Assembly: GCA_964245825.1 (NCBI GenBank)
Contig: CAXTNT010000003.1
Location: 62,001-126,000 of the forward strand
DNA: 64,000 nt
Direction of reading: 5' to 3'
Source: CAJCIY01 sp964245825
GTDB lineage: Bacteria; Actinomycetota; Actinomycetes; Mycobacteriales; CAJCIY01
This document shows positions 51,466 through 60,109 of this stretch, one piece after another. Positions within the stretch are counted from its first letter, which is position 1. Each line of letters opens with the position of its first letter. The translations under genes and the position numbers were made by a program. Below the pieces are notes generated by a model that searched no databases, was not told where the DNA came from, and saw only the letters and a list, made by a program, of their open reading frames with translations.

Positions 51466-51660
51466 GTGAAGCGCCTCGTCCTGCTCACCGGCTTCGTCGC
51501 CGGGTACGTCCTCGGGGCCCGGGCCGGCCGGGACCGGTACGAGATGATCATGCGCCTGGCGCGGCGCATCGCCGAGCGGCCGGCCGTGCAGTCTGCGGCA
51601 GGCACGGTCGCGGGCGGCGCCTCGGAGGCGGCGAAGCAGGCCCTGCGGAGGGTGCGCTGA
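51466..51660 (+). CDS. Small membrane-anchored protein (YtxH-like)
   Basis: A 64-residue protein: a hydrophobic start (LVLLTGFVAGYVLGARAG), then a basic helix (RDRYEMIMRLARRIAERPAV). This pattern is common to small actinobacterial proteins of unknown role. GTG 51466 has CTGGAG upstream. Its stop overlaps the following HxlR-like gene (CTGA). Confidence 0.7.
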   Translation: MKRLVLLTGFVAGYVLGARAGRDRYEMIMRLARRIAERPAVQSAAGTVAGGASEAAKQALRRVR

Positions 51661-51989
51661 GCGACGAGCCGCTGTTCGACCTCGTCGAGCTGGTCGGCCG
51701 TCGCTTCGCCCTCGCCGCGCTCTGGGAGCTGCGCGGCGCGCCGCACGCTTTCGGGCCGCTGGCGGCCGCCCTGGGCGCGCCGGCGAACGTACTGACGCAG
51801 CGGCTGCGGGAGCTGCGCGAGGCCGGCCTGGTCGAGGTCGACGAGGCCGGGGACTACCGCCTCACCCACCACGGACGCCGGTTGCAGGGGCCGCTGGAGT
51901 CCCTGGCCGCGTACGCCGAGAGCTGGGCCGCGCTCTCGCCGCGGCAGCGCTCGCCCCGCGGCGCCGCTGACCGCGGCCGGGGCGAGTAG
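51657..51989 (+). CDS. HxlR-like winged-helix regulator, probable CTG start
   Basis: A 110-residue protein with HxlR-type sequence: FDLVELVGRRFALAALWELR, PANVLTQRLRELREAGLVEV and DYRLTHHGRRLQGPLESLA. No ATG, GTG or TTG occurs in this frame near the N-terminus. CTG 51657 overlaps the preceding stop as CTGA, with CGGAGGG four bases upstream, so I infer a CTG start. The stop at 51989 abuts the facing Nudix stop exactly. Translational coupling to the small upstream gene is likely. Confidence 0.75.
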   Translation: MSDEPLFDLVELVGRRFALAALWELRGAPHAFGPLAAALGAPANVLTQRLRELREAGLVEVDEAGDYRLTHHGRRLQGPLESLAAYAESWAALSPRQRSPRGAADRGRGE

Positions 51990-52460
51990 TCAGAACCCGA
52001 GCGGCACCGGCTCGGCCGGTGGTCCGTCCCGCAGGAGCACGGCCAGCCGGGCGGCGAGGTCCCGGGGCGCGAGCGGTTCGTCGGCGGCCTCGAGCTCCTC
52101 GGCGCTCCACCACCGCAGGGCGCTGATGTCCTCGCGTTCGTCCTCGGTCCAGCCGGCGTCGCTCGGCGTGAAAGCCGGGACGTGCGCGAGGTACCACCGC
52201 TCGGCCTGCTCGACCCGCACGCCGCGCCAGGTGAACGACACCCGGCGGGAGTAGACCTGCGGGCCGAGCGCGAGCCCTTCGAACCCCGTCTCCTCGGCGA
52301 CCTCGCGGACCGCCGCCTGCGCGGGCGTCTCGCCCGGCTCGATGCCACCCCCGACCGGCGCCCAGAAGGCGACCCCGGTGTCGGGCGAGACCAGCCGTAC
52401 CAGCAAGAGCCGATCGTCGGGGTCGACCAGCAGCACCCGGACGGCCTGCCGGACGGTCAC
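51990..52460 (-). CDS. Nudix hydrolase
   Basis: A 156-residue protein with the Nudix box GGGIEPGETPAQAAVREVAE continuing ETG (GX5EX7REUXEEXGU). It hydrolyses nucleoside diphosphate-linked compounds, possibly housecleaning; exact substrate unknown. GTG 52460 overlaps the upstream gene's stop by four bases, placing it in the dnaG operon. Confidence 0.92.
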   Translation of the reverse strand: MTVRQAVRVLLVDPDDRLLLVRLVSPDTGVAFWAPVGGGIEPGETPAQAAVREVAEETGFEGLALGPQVYSRRVSFTWRGVRVEQAERWYLAHVPAFTPSDAGWTEDEREDISALRWWSAEELEAADEPLAPRDLAARLAVLLRDGPPAEPVPLGF

Positions 52461-52939
52461 GCGCCGAGCTCGGCCCGGATCGAGCCGAGGGCGGCCTGCG
52501 CCCGGGCCTCGGCGTCCCCCGCCCCGCGTACGCCCGGGTCGTAGTGCAACCGCCAGTCGACCCCGGACCGGGTACGCCGGGCGACCACCGTCACCCCCCG
52601 CCCGTCGGCGAACAGCGGTACGTGCCTGGTGTGCAGGACGCTCGCCTCGACCTGCGCCTTCACCAGCGCAGGCAGGTCGCGGGGGTCGCCGAGCACCACC
52701 TCGCGGTCCTCACCGTCGGCAGCCCTGATCACGAGCGTGTCGCCGGTCAGCGTGACGTGGTCGATCTCCGTCCACGCCAGCCGCTCGCCGTAGCCCCAGA
52801 GGCCGCCGTCCGTCGCCACCAGCGGCTCCCCCGCTCCGTCCAGGGCCCAGGTCAGGAGGTGCTCCCCGGCGGGGACCGTCGCCCGCACCGACTCCGGCGG
52901 CCGGGAGGCGCGGACGGCGGCGCGGGCCCGCTCGAACAT
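52457..52939 (-). CDS. Conserved hypothetical protein in dnaG operon
   Basis: A 160-residue protein without a recognised domain. It starts MFERARAAVRASRPPESVRA and is beta-rich (HVTLTGDTLVIRA, then REVVLGDP). I recall similar proteins beside dnaG in other actinobacteria. The ATG overlaps the dnaG stop by one base, and its own stop overlaps the Nudix start, so all three are translated together. Confidence 0.75.
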   Translation of the reverse strand: MFERARAAVRASRPPESVRATVPAGEHLLTWALDGAGEPLVATDGGLWGYGERLAWTEIDHVTLTGDTLVIRAADGEDREVVLGDPRDLPALVKAQVEASVLHTRHVPLFADGRGVTVVARRTRSGVDWRLHYDPGVRGAGDAEARAQAALGSIRAELGA

Positions 52940-54786
52940 CAGCCGACGCTGCCCACTGCCACGTCGCGCAGCGAGCGCTTCCGACCCTCCAGCGACAGCA
53001 CCTGCGAGAACAGCGTGAGGTACGTGGCGTCGGAGGAGTCGGTGCGCTGCAAGCGCCCCTTCGCCTCGACCAGCTGGCGGGTCACCGCGATCTCCTCGAC
53101 CCGGGCCAGCACGGCCGCGACGTAGCGCTGCTCGTCCTCGCCGACGTAGCGCACCGGCTCGACGGCGAGGGCGTGCAGCAGGGCGCGCGCCTCGTCGGTG
53201 GGCGCCTCCGCGGCCAGCGCCTGCAGCCAGCCAGGGCCGCCCGCCGTCGAGACGGTGCCGCCGGCGGCGGCGACGGTCTCGCGCAGCGCGCGGTGCAGCG
53301 GCCCCGCGAACATGGCCGGGTCCAGCGCGTCGAAGACCGGTGCCGCGAGGGCCGGCCGCTGGACCGCAAGCTTCAGCGCCTCGCGTTCCACCTCCGCCGC
53401 CGTCCGGCTCGCCCGGTCGACCGGTGCGCCCTGATTCCCTTGTGCCGCAGGCACTTTGCGGCCGTCATCGCCCTGCTGCGCGACCTGGGCGGCAACGACG
53501 TCGAGCTCCATGCCGAGCCAGCCGGCGACCGTACGCACGTACTCGGGCCGCAGGGACCGGTCGCGGATCTGGCCCAGCACCGGCGCCGCCGCGGCGAGCG
53601 CCTGGACCCGGCCGTCGGGGGTGTTCAGGTCGAAGCGGTCGAGGGACGTCCGCAGCACGAAGGTGAAGAGCGGGACCCGGGAGGCGACGAGGTCGCGGAC
53701 GGCGGCGTCACCGTGGGCGAGGCGGAGGTCGCAGGGGTCCATCCCGCCGGGGCTGACCGCCACGAACGTCTGCGCCACGAAACGCTGCTCCAACCCGAAC
53801 GCCTTCAGCGCGGCCTTCTGCCCGGCCTCGTCGCCGTCGAAGGTGAAGATCACCTCACCGGGCGTCTCCTCCTGGTCGAGCAGCACCCTGCGCAGCACGT
53901 CGGCATGCTCGCCGCCGAAGGCCGTGCCGCAGGTGGCGACCGCGGTGGGCACGCCGGCCAGGTGCGCGGCCATCACGTCGGTGTAGCCCTCGACGATGAC
54001 GGCCTGGTGCCGCAGCGCGATCTCCTTGCGCGCGAGGTCGAGCCCGTAGAGGACGGCCGCCTTCTTGTACAGCGGCGTCTCGCCGGTGTTGAGGTACTTG
54101 GGCCCGTCGTCGTCCTCGCGCAGCCGCCGGGCGCCGAAGCCGATGGTCTCGCCCGCCCGGCTCCGGATCGGCCAGACCAGACGGCCCCGGAACGCGTCGT
54201 ACGCCCCGTGGCGTCCCTCCCGCGCGAGGCCGCCGGTGATCAGCTCCTCGCGGCGGAAACCCTTGCGCCCCAGGTGGTTCACCAGGGCGTCCCAGGACTG
54301 CGGCGCGTATCCGACGCCGAAGTGCGCCCACGCCGGCGCGTCGAAGCCTCGGCTGGTCAGGAACTCACGGGCCGGCTTCGCCTCCTCGCCCGCGAGCTGC
54401 TCGCGGAAGAAGGCCTCGGCGTCGGCGTGCGCGGTCAGCAACCGCTGTCGCTCGCTCGCCTGCCGGCCCGCCGCGGCGCCCCCCTGCTCGTACGTGAGGC
54501 TGATGCCGGCTCGCTGGGCGAGGCGTTCGACCGCCTCGACGAAGGTCAGCGCCTCCGTCTCCCGGACGAAGGTTATCACGTCGCCGGACTTGCCGCAGCC
54601 GAAGCAGTGGAAGACCCCGAGCTCCGGCCGCACGGTGAACGACGGCGTCTTCTCGTCGTGGAAGGGGCACAGCCCCTTGAGCGAGCCGCCGCCGGCGCGG
54701 CGCAGCGTCACGGTGTCGGCGACGACCGCGTCGATCGGGGTCCGCTCGCGGACGCGGGCCACGTCGGCATCGCTGATTCGGGGCAC
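52939..54786 (-). CDS. dnaG: DNA primase
   Basis: A 615-residue primase: CHC2 zinc finger (Cys40, His43, Cys61, Cys64 in CPFHDEKTPSFT and FHCFGCGKSGDV), a TOPRIM catalytic core (AVIVEGYTDVMAAH, then FTFDGDEAGQKAA), and a C-terminal helicase-binding region. It makes RNA primers at the fork with DnaB. GTG 54786 is chosen: the ribosome site GAGGGAGG is upstream, and PRISDADVARVRERTPID matches known starts. It is followed by two coupled small genes. Confidence 0.96.
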   Translation of the reverse strand: MPRISDADVARVRERTPIDAVVADTVTLRRAGGGSLKGLCPFHDEKTPSFTVRPELGVFHCFGCGKSGDVITFVRETEALTFVEAVERLAQRAGISLTYEQGGAAAGRQASERQRLLTAHADAEAFFREQLAGEEAKPAREFLTSRGFDAPAWAHFGVGYAPQSWDALVNHLGRKGFRREELITGGLAREGRHGAYDAFRGRLVWPIRSRAGETIGFGARRLREDDDGPKYLNTGETPLYKKAAVLYGLDLARKEIALRHQAVIVEGYTDVMAAHLAGVPTAVATCGTAFGGEHADVLRRVLLDQEETPGEVIFTFDGDEAGQKAALKAFGLEQRFVAQTFVAVSPGGMDPCDLRLAHGDAAVRDLVASRVPLFTFVLRTSLDRFDLNTPDGRVQALAAAAPVLGQIRDRSLRPEYVRTVAGWLGMELDVVAAQVAQQGDDGRKVPAAQGNQGAPVDRASRTAAEVEREALKLAVQRPALAAPVFDALDPAMFAGPLHRALRETVAAAGGTVSTAGGPGWLQALAAEAPTDEARALLHALAVEPVRYVGEDEQRYVAAVLARVEEIAVTRQLVEAKGRLQRTDSSDATYLTLFSQVLSLEGRKRSLRDVAVGSVG

Positions 54787-54838
54787 GTCGACACCTCCCT
54801 CGCGCGGGTTGCCTGTGCTGGGGAAGCGCTCTTCCACC

Positions 54839-56029
54839 CTAACCGGGCGGTCGGACGAGCCGCGCGTGCCAGGCCAGCGCGCTGGCATCGGTCAGACCCG
54901 CCACCTGGTCGGCGACGACCCGCAGCTTCCCGGCGTCGTCTGCCGCCGCCCAGGCCGGCCGCAGCAGCCTGTCCAGGCTGCCCGGGGCCTGGTCCGCGAT
55001 GGCCGCCGCAAGCTCCGCCAGCAGCTCCCGCTGCCGGCCCTGCAGGGCCACGCGGTGCGGCGTGCGCATCACCAGGTCCAGGGCGACCGCCTTGAGCAGC
55101 GCCGACTCCGTGCGTACCCGATCCGGGACGACGAGGTCGGCGGCGTACCGGGTCAGCGGGCCGTCGTGTGCCGCCTGGGTGGCGTCGATCGCCGCCGAGC
55201 AGAAGCGCCCGATCAACCGGCTGGTGAGGTCCTTCAGCGCCGCCGTGTCGCCGGGACCGCCGTCGTAGCGCCGGAGCCACCCCGGGTGGCGGGTCAGCCC
55301 GGTCCAGGCCGCGTGCAGGGTGTCGGCCTCGACCGCCGGCAGGTACGCGTCCCGGGCCGCCGCCACGACGGCGTCCGCGTCGATCCGGGCCGGGTCGATC
55401 TGGCCGGCGTGCACCCCGTCCTCGTAGTCGTGCACGGAGTACGCGACGTCGTCGGCCCAGTCCATGACCTGCGCCTCGCTGCTGCGCACGCGGTCGGGAG
55501 CGCCGGTACGGAGCCAGCGGAAGACCGGTGCGTCGTCGGCGTACACCCCGAACTTGGCGGTCCCCTCGCGGCGCGGCCAGGGGTACTTGCAGGCGGCGTC
55601 GAGGGCGGCGCGGGTGAGGTTGAGACCGGCGCCCGCGACCTTCACCTCGAGCCGGGTGAGCAGCCGGAGCGACTGGGCGTTGCCCTCGAAACCACCTGCG
55701 GCAGAGGCGATCTCGTCGAGGGCGACCTCGCCGTTGTGCCCGAACGGCGGGTGGCCGAGGTCGTGGGCCAGACATGCCGCGTCGATGAGGTCGGGGTCGG
55801 CACCGAGCGCCGCCCCCATCTCCCGGCCGATCTGCGCGCACTCCAGGGAGTGGGTGAGCCGCGTCCGCGGGAAGTCGTCCTCCCCTGCGACCACCACCTG
55901 CGTCTTGCCGGCGAGCCGGCGCAGCGCGGCGGAGTGCAGCACCCGGGCCCGGTCCCGCTGGAACGGCGTACGGCCGCTGCCTTTGGGTTCCTCGAGGACC
56001 CGCCGCTCGAGGTCGCCGGGCTCGTACAC
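54839..56029 (-). CDS. dgt: Deoxyguanosinetriphosphate triphosphohydrolase-like protein
   Basis: A 396-residue HD-domain dNTPase: His60 (RLTHSLECAQIGRE), His89-Asp90 (LAHDLGHPPFGHNGE) and later Asp in DWADDVAYSVHDYED. It removes triphosphate from dNTPs and helps control nucleotide pools. It lies 52 bases upstream of dnaG, a conserved actinobacterial order. GTG 56029 is the start. Confidence 0.93.
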   Translation of the reverse strand: MYEPGDLERRVLEEPKGSGRTPFQRDRARVLHSAALRRLAGKTQVVVAGEDDFPRTRLTHSLECAQIGREMGAALGADPDLIDAACLAHDLGHPPFGHNGEVALDEIASAAGGFEGNAQSLRLLTRLEVKVAGAGLNLTRAALDAACKYPWPRREGTAKFGVYADDAPVFRWLRTGAPDRVRSSEAQVMDWADDVAYSVHDYEDGVHAGQIDPARIDADAVVAAARDAYLPAVEADTLHAAWTGLTRHPGWLRRYDGGPGDTAALKDLTSRLIGRFCSAAIDATQAAHDGPLTRYAADLVVPDRVRTESALLKAVALDLVMRTPHRVALQGRQRELLAELAAAIADQAPGSLDRLLRPAWAAADDAGKLRVVADQVAGLTDASALAWHARLVRPPG

Positions 56030-56085
56030 GGGGACGACGCTAGCGGGCTGGCGCCGCCCAATCCGGACGCCTACGGTCGTGTGCC

Positions 56086-56634
56086 ATGACGAACCCGCCG
56101 TGGGAGCCCCCAGTCGCCGGCACCGAGGTCGAGCACCTGCTCGCCGCCATCGACCGGCAGCGCGCGACCTTCCGGTGGAAGGCCGACGGCCTCGACCCCG
56201 CCGGGCTCTCGCAGCGCCTCGGCGTCTCGGAGCTGACCCTCGGCGGGCTGCTCAAGCACCTCGCGCTCGTCGAGGAGCACCAGAGCACGGTCCGGATGAG
56301 CGGCGCGCCGCTGGGGCCGCCCTGGGACGCAATCGACTTCGACGCCGACCCGCAGTGGGAGTTCCGCACCGGCGCGACCGACCCGCCCGCCGAGCTGTAC
56401 GCGCTCTACGACGGCTCGGTGGCCGCTGCCCGCCAGCGCACGCTCGCGCTGCTGGCCGACGGGGGTCTCGACCGGCCGGCGGCGACCTGGCCAGATGGAC
56501 GCACCCCCAGCATGCGGCGGTGCCTGTTCGACCTGCTCGAGGAGTACGGCCGCCACACCGGCCAGGCCGACCTGCTCCGCGAGGCCGTCGACGGCCGCGT
56601 CGGCGAGGACCCGCCAGGCGACTGGCGACCGTGA
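56086..56634 (+). CDS. DinB/DUF664 family protein
   Basis: A 182-residue four-helix-bundle protein of the DinB/DUF664 type: HLLAAIDRQRATFRWKADGL, GGLLKHLALVEEH (first metal-binding His) and LLEEYGRHTGQADLLREAVDG (other His). Members are thiol-dependent enzymes; in actinobacteria mycothiol is the usual partner. ATG 56086. Single gene between minus-strand neighbours. Confidence 0.85.
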   Translation: MTNPPWEPPVAGTEVEHLLAAIDRQRATFRWKADGLDPAGLSQRLGVSELTLGGLLKHLALVEEHQSTVRMSGAPLGPPWDAIDFDADPQWEFRTGATDPPAELYALYDGSVAAARQRTLALLADGGLDRPAATWPDGRTPSMRRCLFDLLEEYGRHTGQADLLREAVDGRVGEDPPGDWRP

Positions 56635-56641
56635 GCAGGGA

Positions 56642-59302
56642 TCAGCGGCTGTCGCTGCCGGCGCTCTCCAACGCCGCGCGGCCCGCCTCCAGCCGCGCCA
56701 CCGGCACCCGGAACGGCGAGCAGCTGACGTAGTCGAGGCCCACGTCGTGGAAGAAGTGCACCGAGTCGGGATCGCCGCCGTGCTCGCCGCAGACCCCGAG
56801 GTGCAGGTCGGGCCGGGTGGCGCGGCCGGCCGCGACCGCCATCGCCACCAGCGCTCCGACGCCCTCCCGGTCGAGGGTCTCGAACGGCGAGACCCCGAAA
56901 ATGCCCAGGTCGAGATAGCGGCTGAAGAACGACGCCTCCACGTCGTCGCGGGAGAAGCCCCACGTCATCTGCGTCAGGTCGTTGGTGCCGAAGGAGAAGA
57001 ACTCCGCGGCCTCGGCGATCTGGCCGGCGGTGAGCGCCGCCCGCGGCACCTCGATCATCGTGCCCACCGGCGCCTCGACCCCGACGTCGGCGAGCACCCC
57101 CTCGGCCTCCTCGCGCACGGACTCGAGCTCCTGCACGGCGCCCACGAGCGGGATCATCACCTCGGCACGAGGCGAACTGCCCTGTGCCAGCAGGGCCTTG
57201 CTGGCCTCCGCGATGGCGCGCACCTGCATCGCGAACAGACCCGGGATGACCAGCCCCAGGCGTACGCCGCGCAGACCGAGCATCGGGTTCTGCTCGTGCA
57301 GCCGGCGCACCGCCGCCAGCAGCGCGACCCGGCGGGGATCGACCTCGGGGCCCGCGAGCGCGACCTCGACCGACAGGGACGTGAGGTCGGGCAGGAACTC
57401 GTGCAGCGGCGGGTCGATCAGCCGGATCGTCACCGGCAGACCGTCCATCTCGGCGAGGATGCCCTCGAAGTCCTTGCGCTGCAGCGGAAGTAGCGCGTCC
57501 AGAGCGGCCTGCCGGGCCTCGTCGCCGTCGGCCAGGATGAGGTCCTCGACCAGCTGCCGGCGGTCACCCAAGAACATGTGCTCGGTACGGCACAGGCCGA
57601 TGCCCTCGGCGCCGAACCGGCGGGCGCGGGCGGCGTCCTCGGGGGTGTCGGCGTTGGCCCGCACCCGCAGCCGGCGCTGGTCGTCGGCGTGCGTCAGCAG
57701 CCGGTGGACCGCCGCCACCAGCGGGTCCGCGTCCGGGGCGAGCGTCCCCTCGAAGTACTCCACGACCGGCGACGGCACCACCGCGACCTCGCCGGCGTAG
57801 ACCGCACCGGAGGTCCCGTCGATGGAGATGACGTCACCCTCGGAGACCACCGTGGCACCGGCGGTGAAGCGCCTGTTCACCAGGTCGACCTCGAGCTCCT
57901 CGGCGCCGCAGACGCACGTCTTGCCCATGCCGCGGGCGACCACCGCCGCGTGCGAGGTCTTCCCGCCGCGGCTGGTCAGGATGCCCTGCGCGGCGATCAT
58001 GCCGACGAGGTCGTCCGGGTTGGTCTCCCGGCGGACGAGGATCACGGCCTCGCCGGCGGCGGCCATCGCGTCCGCCCGGTGGCTGTCGAACACCGCCTTG
58101 CCCACCGCCGCGCCGGGCGAGGCGTTCATACCCTTGCCGAGCCGCGTCGCCGCGGAGACGTCACCGAAGCGCGGGAACATCAGCTGGGCCAGCTGGGCGC
58201 CGGTGACGCGGGTGATGGCCTCGTCCAGGTCGATCAGACCCTGGTCGACCAGCTGGGTGGCGATCCGGAAGGCCGCACCCGCGGTCCGCTTGCCGATGCG
58301 GGTCTGCAGCATCCAGAGCTTGCCGCGCTCGACGGTGAACTCGATGTCGCACAGGTCCCGGTAGTGCTCCTCCAGCGTCTTCATGATCGTCATGAGCTGG
58401 TCGTACGAGGACTTGTCGATGCCTTCGAGGTCGGCCAGGGGCACGGTGTTGCGGATGCCCGCGACGACGTCCTCACCCTGCGCGTTCTGGAGGTAGTCGC
58501 CGTACACACCCTGGTCACCGGACCCCGGGTCGCGGGTGAACGCCACCCCGGTGCCGGAGTCCATGCCGATGTTGCCGAACACCATCGAGACGATGTTGAC
58601 GGCGGTACCGAGATCGGCGGGGATGCGCTCCTGCCGGCGGTAGAGCCGGGCTCGGTCACCGTTCCAGGAGTCGAAGACGGCGCGGACCGCGAGGTCCATC
58701 TGCTCGCGCGGGTCGGTCGGGAAGGGCCGCCCGGCCTGCTCGCTCACGATGCCCTTGAAGGTCTCGACCAGGTCCCGCAGGTCGGCAGCGTCCAGGTCCA
58801 GGTCGTTGGCCGTGCCCTTCGCCTTCTTGGCGGCGTCGAGCGCCTCCTCGAAGTGCTCGCCGTCGACGCCCAGGACGGTCTTGCCGAACATCTGCACGAG
58901 TCGGCGGTAGGAGTCGTACGCGAACCTCTCGCTGCCGGCCTGCTTGGCCAGCCCGACGACGCTCTCGTCGTTGAGGCCGATGTTCAGGACGGTGTCCATC
59001 ATCCCCGGCATCGAGAACTTCGCGCCGGATCGCACCGACACCAGCAACGGGTCGCTCGCATCGCCGAGCTTCTTGCCCATCGCCGCCTCGAGCGTCAGCA
59101 GGTGCTCACCGACCTCCGCCGCGAGTTCGGCCGGCTCGCGGCCCGAGGCTAGGTAGACGTTGCAGGCCTCCGTCGTGATCACGAACCCGGGTGGGACGGG
59201 CAGCCCGAGGTTGGTCATCTCGGCGAGGTTCGCGCCCTTGCCGCCGAGCAGGTCCTTCATGTCCCGGTTGCCCTGGGCGAAGTCGTACACGAGCTTGGTC
59301 AC
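56642..59302 (-). CDS. ppdK: Pyruvate, phosphate dikinase
   Basis: An 886-residue enzyme: ATP-grasp N-terminal domain (KGANLAEMTNLGLPVPPGFV), phosphohistidine His451 (TSRGGKTSHAAVVARG), and a C-terminal PEP/pyruvate TIM barrel (FGTNDLTQMTWGFSRDD, CGEHGGDP). It interconverts pyruvate, ATP and Pi with PEP, AMP and PPi, linking to aceE-level pyruvate supply. ATG 59302 is the start. A 12-bp palindrome lies 27 bases upstream. Confidence 0.97.
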   Translation of the reverse strand: MTKLVYDFAQGNRDMKDLLGGKGANLAEMTNLGLPVPPGFVITTEACNVYLASGREPAELAAEVGEHLLTLEAAMGKKLGDASDPLLVSVRSGAKFSMPGMMDTVLNIGLNDESVVGLAKQAGSERFAYDSYRRLVQMFGKTVLGVDGEHFEEALDAAKKAKGTANDLDLDAADLRDLVETFKGIVSEQAGRPFPTDPREQMDLAVRAVFDSWNGDRARLYRRQERIPADLGTAVNIVSMVFGNIGMDSGTGVAFTRDPGSGDQGVYGDYLQNAQGEDVVAGIRNTVPLADLEGIDKSSYDQLMTIMKTLEEHYRDLCDIEFTVERGKLWMLQTRIGKRTAGAAFRIATQLVDQGLIDLDEAITRVTGAQLAQLMFPRFGDVSAATRLGKGMNASPGAAVGKAVFDSHRADAMAAAGEAVILVRRETNPDDLVGMIAAQGILTSRGGKTSHAAVVARGMGKTCVCGAEELEVDLVNRRFTAGATVVSEGDVISIDGTSGAVYAGEVAVVPSPVVEYFEGTLAPDADPLVAAVHRLLTHADDQRRLRVRANADTPEDAARARRFGAEGIGLCRTEHMFLGDRRQLVEDLILADGDEARQAALDALLPLQRKDFEGILAEMDGLPVTIRLIDPPLHEFLPDLTSLSVEVALAGPEVDPRRVALLAAVRRLHEQNPMLGLRGVRLGLVIPGLFAMQVRAIAEASKALLAQGSSPRAEVMIPLVGAVQELESVREEAEGVLADVGVEAPVGTMIEVPRAALTAGQIAEAAEFFSFGTNDLTQMTWGFSRDDVEASFFSRYLDLGIFGVSPFETLDREGVGALVAMAVAAGRATRPDLHLGVCGEHGGDPDSVHFFHDVGLDYVSCSPFRVPVARLEAGRAALESAGSDSR

Positions 59303-59328
59303 GAGGGTCCTCTTCCCGATCGGTCGTG

Positions 59329-59340
59329 CTTCTCGAGAAG
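59329..59340. promoter_or_regulatory. 12-bp palindrome upstream of ppdK
   Basis: CTTCTCGAGAAG is perfectly palindromic and 27 bases before the ppdK ATG, between start and likely promoter. Possible operator. No regulator identified. Confidence 0.4.
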
Positions 59341-59364
59341 GTTACCGACGCGGTGCGCGCCCCT

Positions 59365-59530
59365 GCACACAGAAGCGGGGTCTGACGGGGGTAACGCGCC
59401 CGCTGGGCGTCTTCTGTGTGCGGCCCGACGCGCGGTCTGACGGACTCGGCGTCTTCTGTGCGGCAGAGGCGCGGAGTTGACGGACGGATCGTTCTGTGTG
59501 CGGCCAGAGGCGCGGGTACGTCTGTGGAGG
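59365..59530. repeat. Cluster of CTTCTGTGTGCGG repeats with inverted copy
   Basis: Three degenerate units of about 41 bp begin near 59408, 59450 and 59490, sharing GTCTTCTGTGTGCGGCC and (T)CTGACGGA. An inverted copy GCACACAGAAG (59365-59375) pairs perfectly with CTTCTGTGTGC (59411-59421). Intergenic, not coding as far as I can see. Confidence 0.8.
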
Positions 59531-59543
59531 ACCAGCGCGACGG

Positions 59544-59880
59544 GTGCACGATCTGCGGCACCATCGGGTCGTGATCGTCGTCAGCCACGAGAGCGCCGCT
59601 GCGGCCTGGGGCATGGACGTGCGGCACGGCACCGCGAGCACATCACGGTCGGCCGCAACCACAGTCGTACGAGGCCGCGCGGACCGCTGGTCCACCGCGG
59701 CCCTGCGTACGACCTGTCGCTGGTCGGCGCCCGAACGCTGATCGAGTGCGACGGTGCCGAGCACCATCGCGACCTCGCCCGCTTTCGGCAGGATTGCGAG
59801 GACGTCACCATCGCCGCGTGTGAGGACTACGCGGCCCTGCGCCCTACCTGGTACGACGTGACTCGGCGCCCGGCGTGGAC
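59544..59880 (+). pseudogene. Decayed DUF559/AbiEi-like protein gene
   Basis: Reading from GTG 59544 gives VVIVVSHESAAAAWGMD. After a frameshift near 59620 it continues HREHITVGRNHSRTRPRGPL then LVGARTLIECDGAEHHRDLA and TWYDVTRRPAW. These are the N- and C-terminal blocks of a family of actinobacterial proteins with an endonuclease-like (E.DG..H) C-terminus. About 100 middle residues are missing. Family identification is from memory. Confidence 0.55.
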
Positions 59881-59966
59881 CGCGCGGATGCCGTCCGGCG
59901 AACGGTGGCGCGGCAGCGGGCCCCGGTGCGGACGCGAACGGGCGGCCGCCCGGCGCGCCCGGTCCC

Positions 59967-60053
59967 GACAGGCACACAGAAGCGCCCAGCCGGCCTGACA
60001 AGCAGGGCCCCCAGCACCCTTATGTGTGCGGCCGGGCTGCCGGCAGGCTGGGG
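59967..60053. repeat. Second copy of the CACACAGAAG / TGTGTGCGGCC repeat pair
   Basis: CACACAGAAGCGCCCAGCCGG (only its first part conserved) and TATGTGTGCGGCCGGGCTGCC repeat the motifs found at 59365-59530, in the same inverted arrangement, on the other side of the decayed gene. The copies therefore bracket it. Confidence 0.65.
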
Positions 60054-60109
60054 ATGACGGCGCTCGGCCTCCATCCGCGCACGGTGGCCGCTGGCCCCAG
60101 CCACGATCG

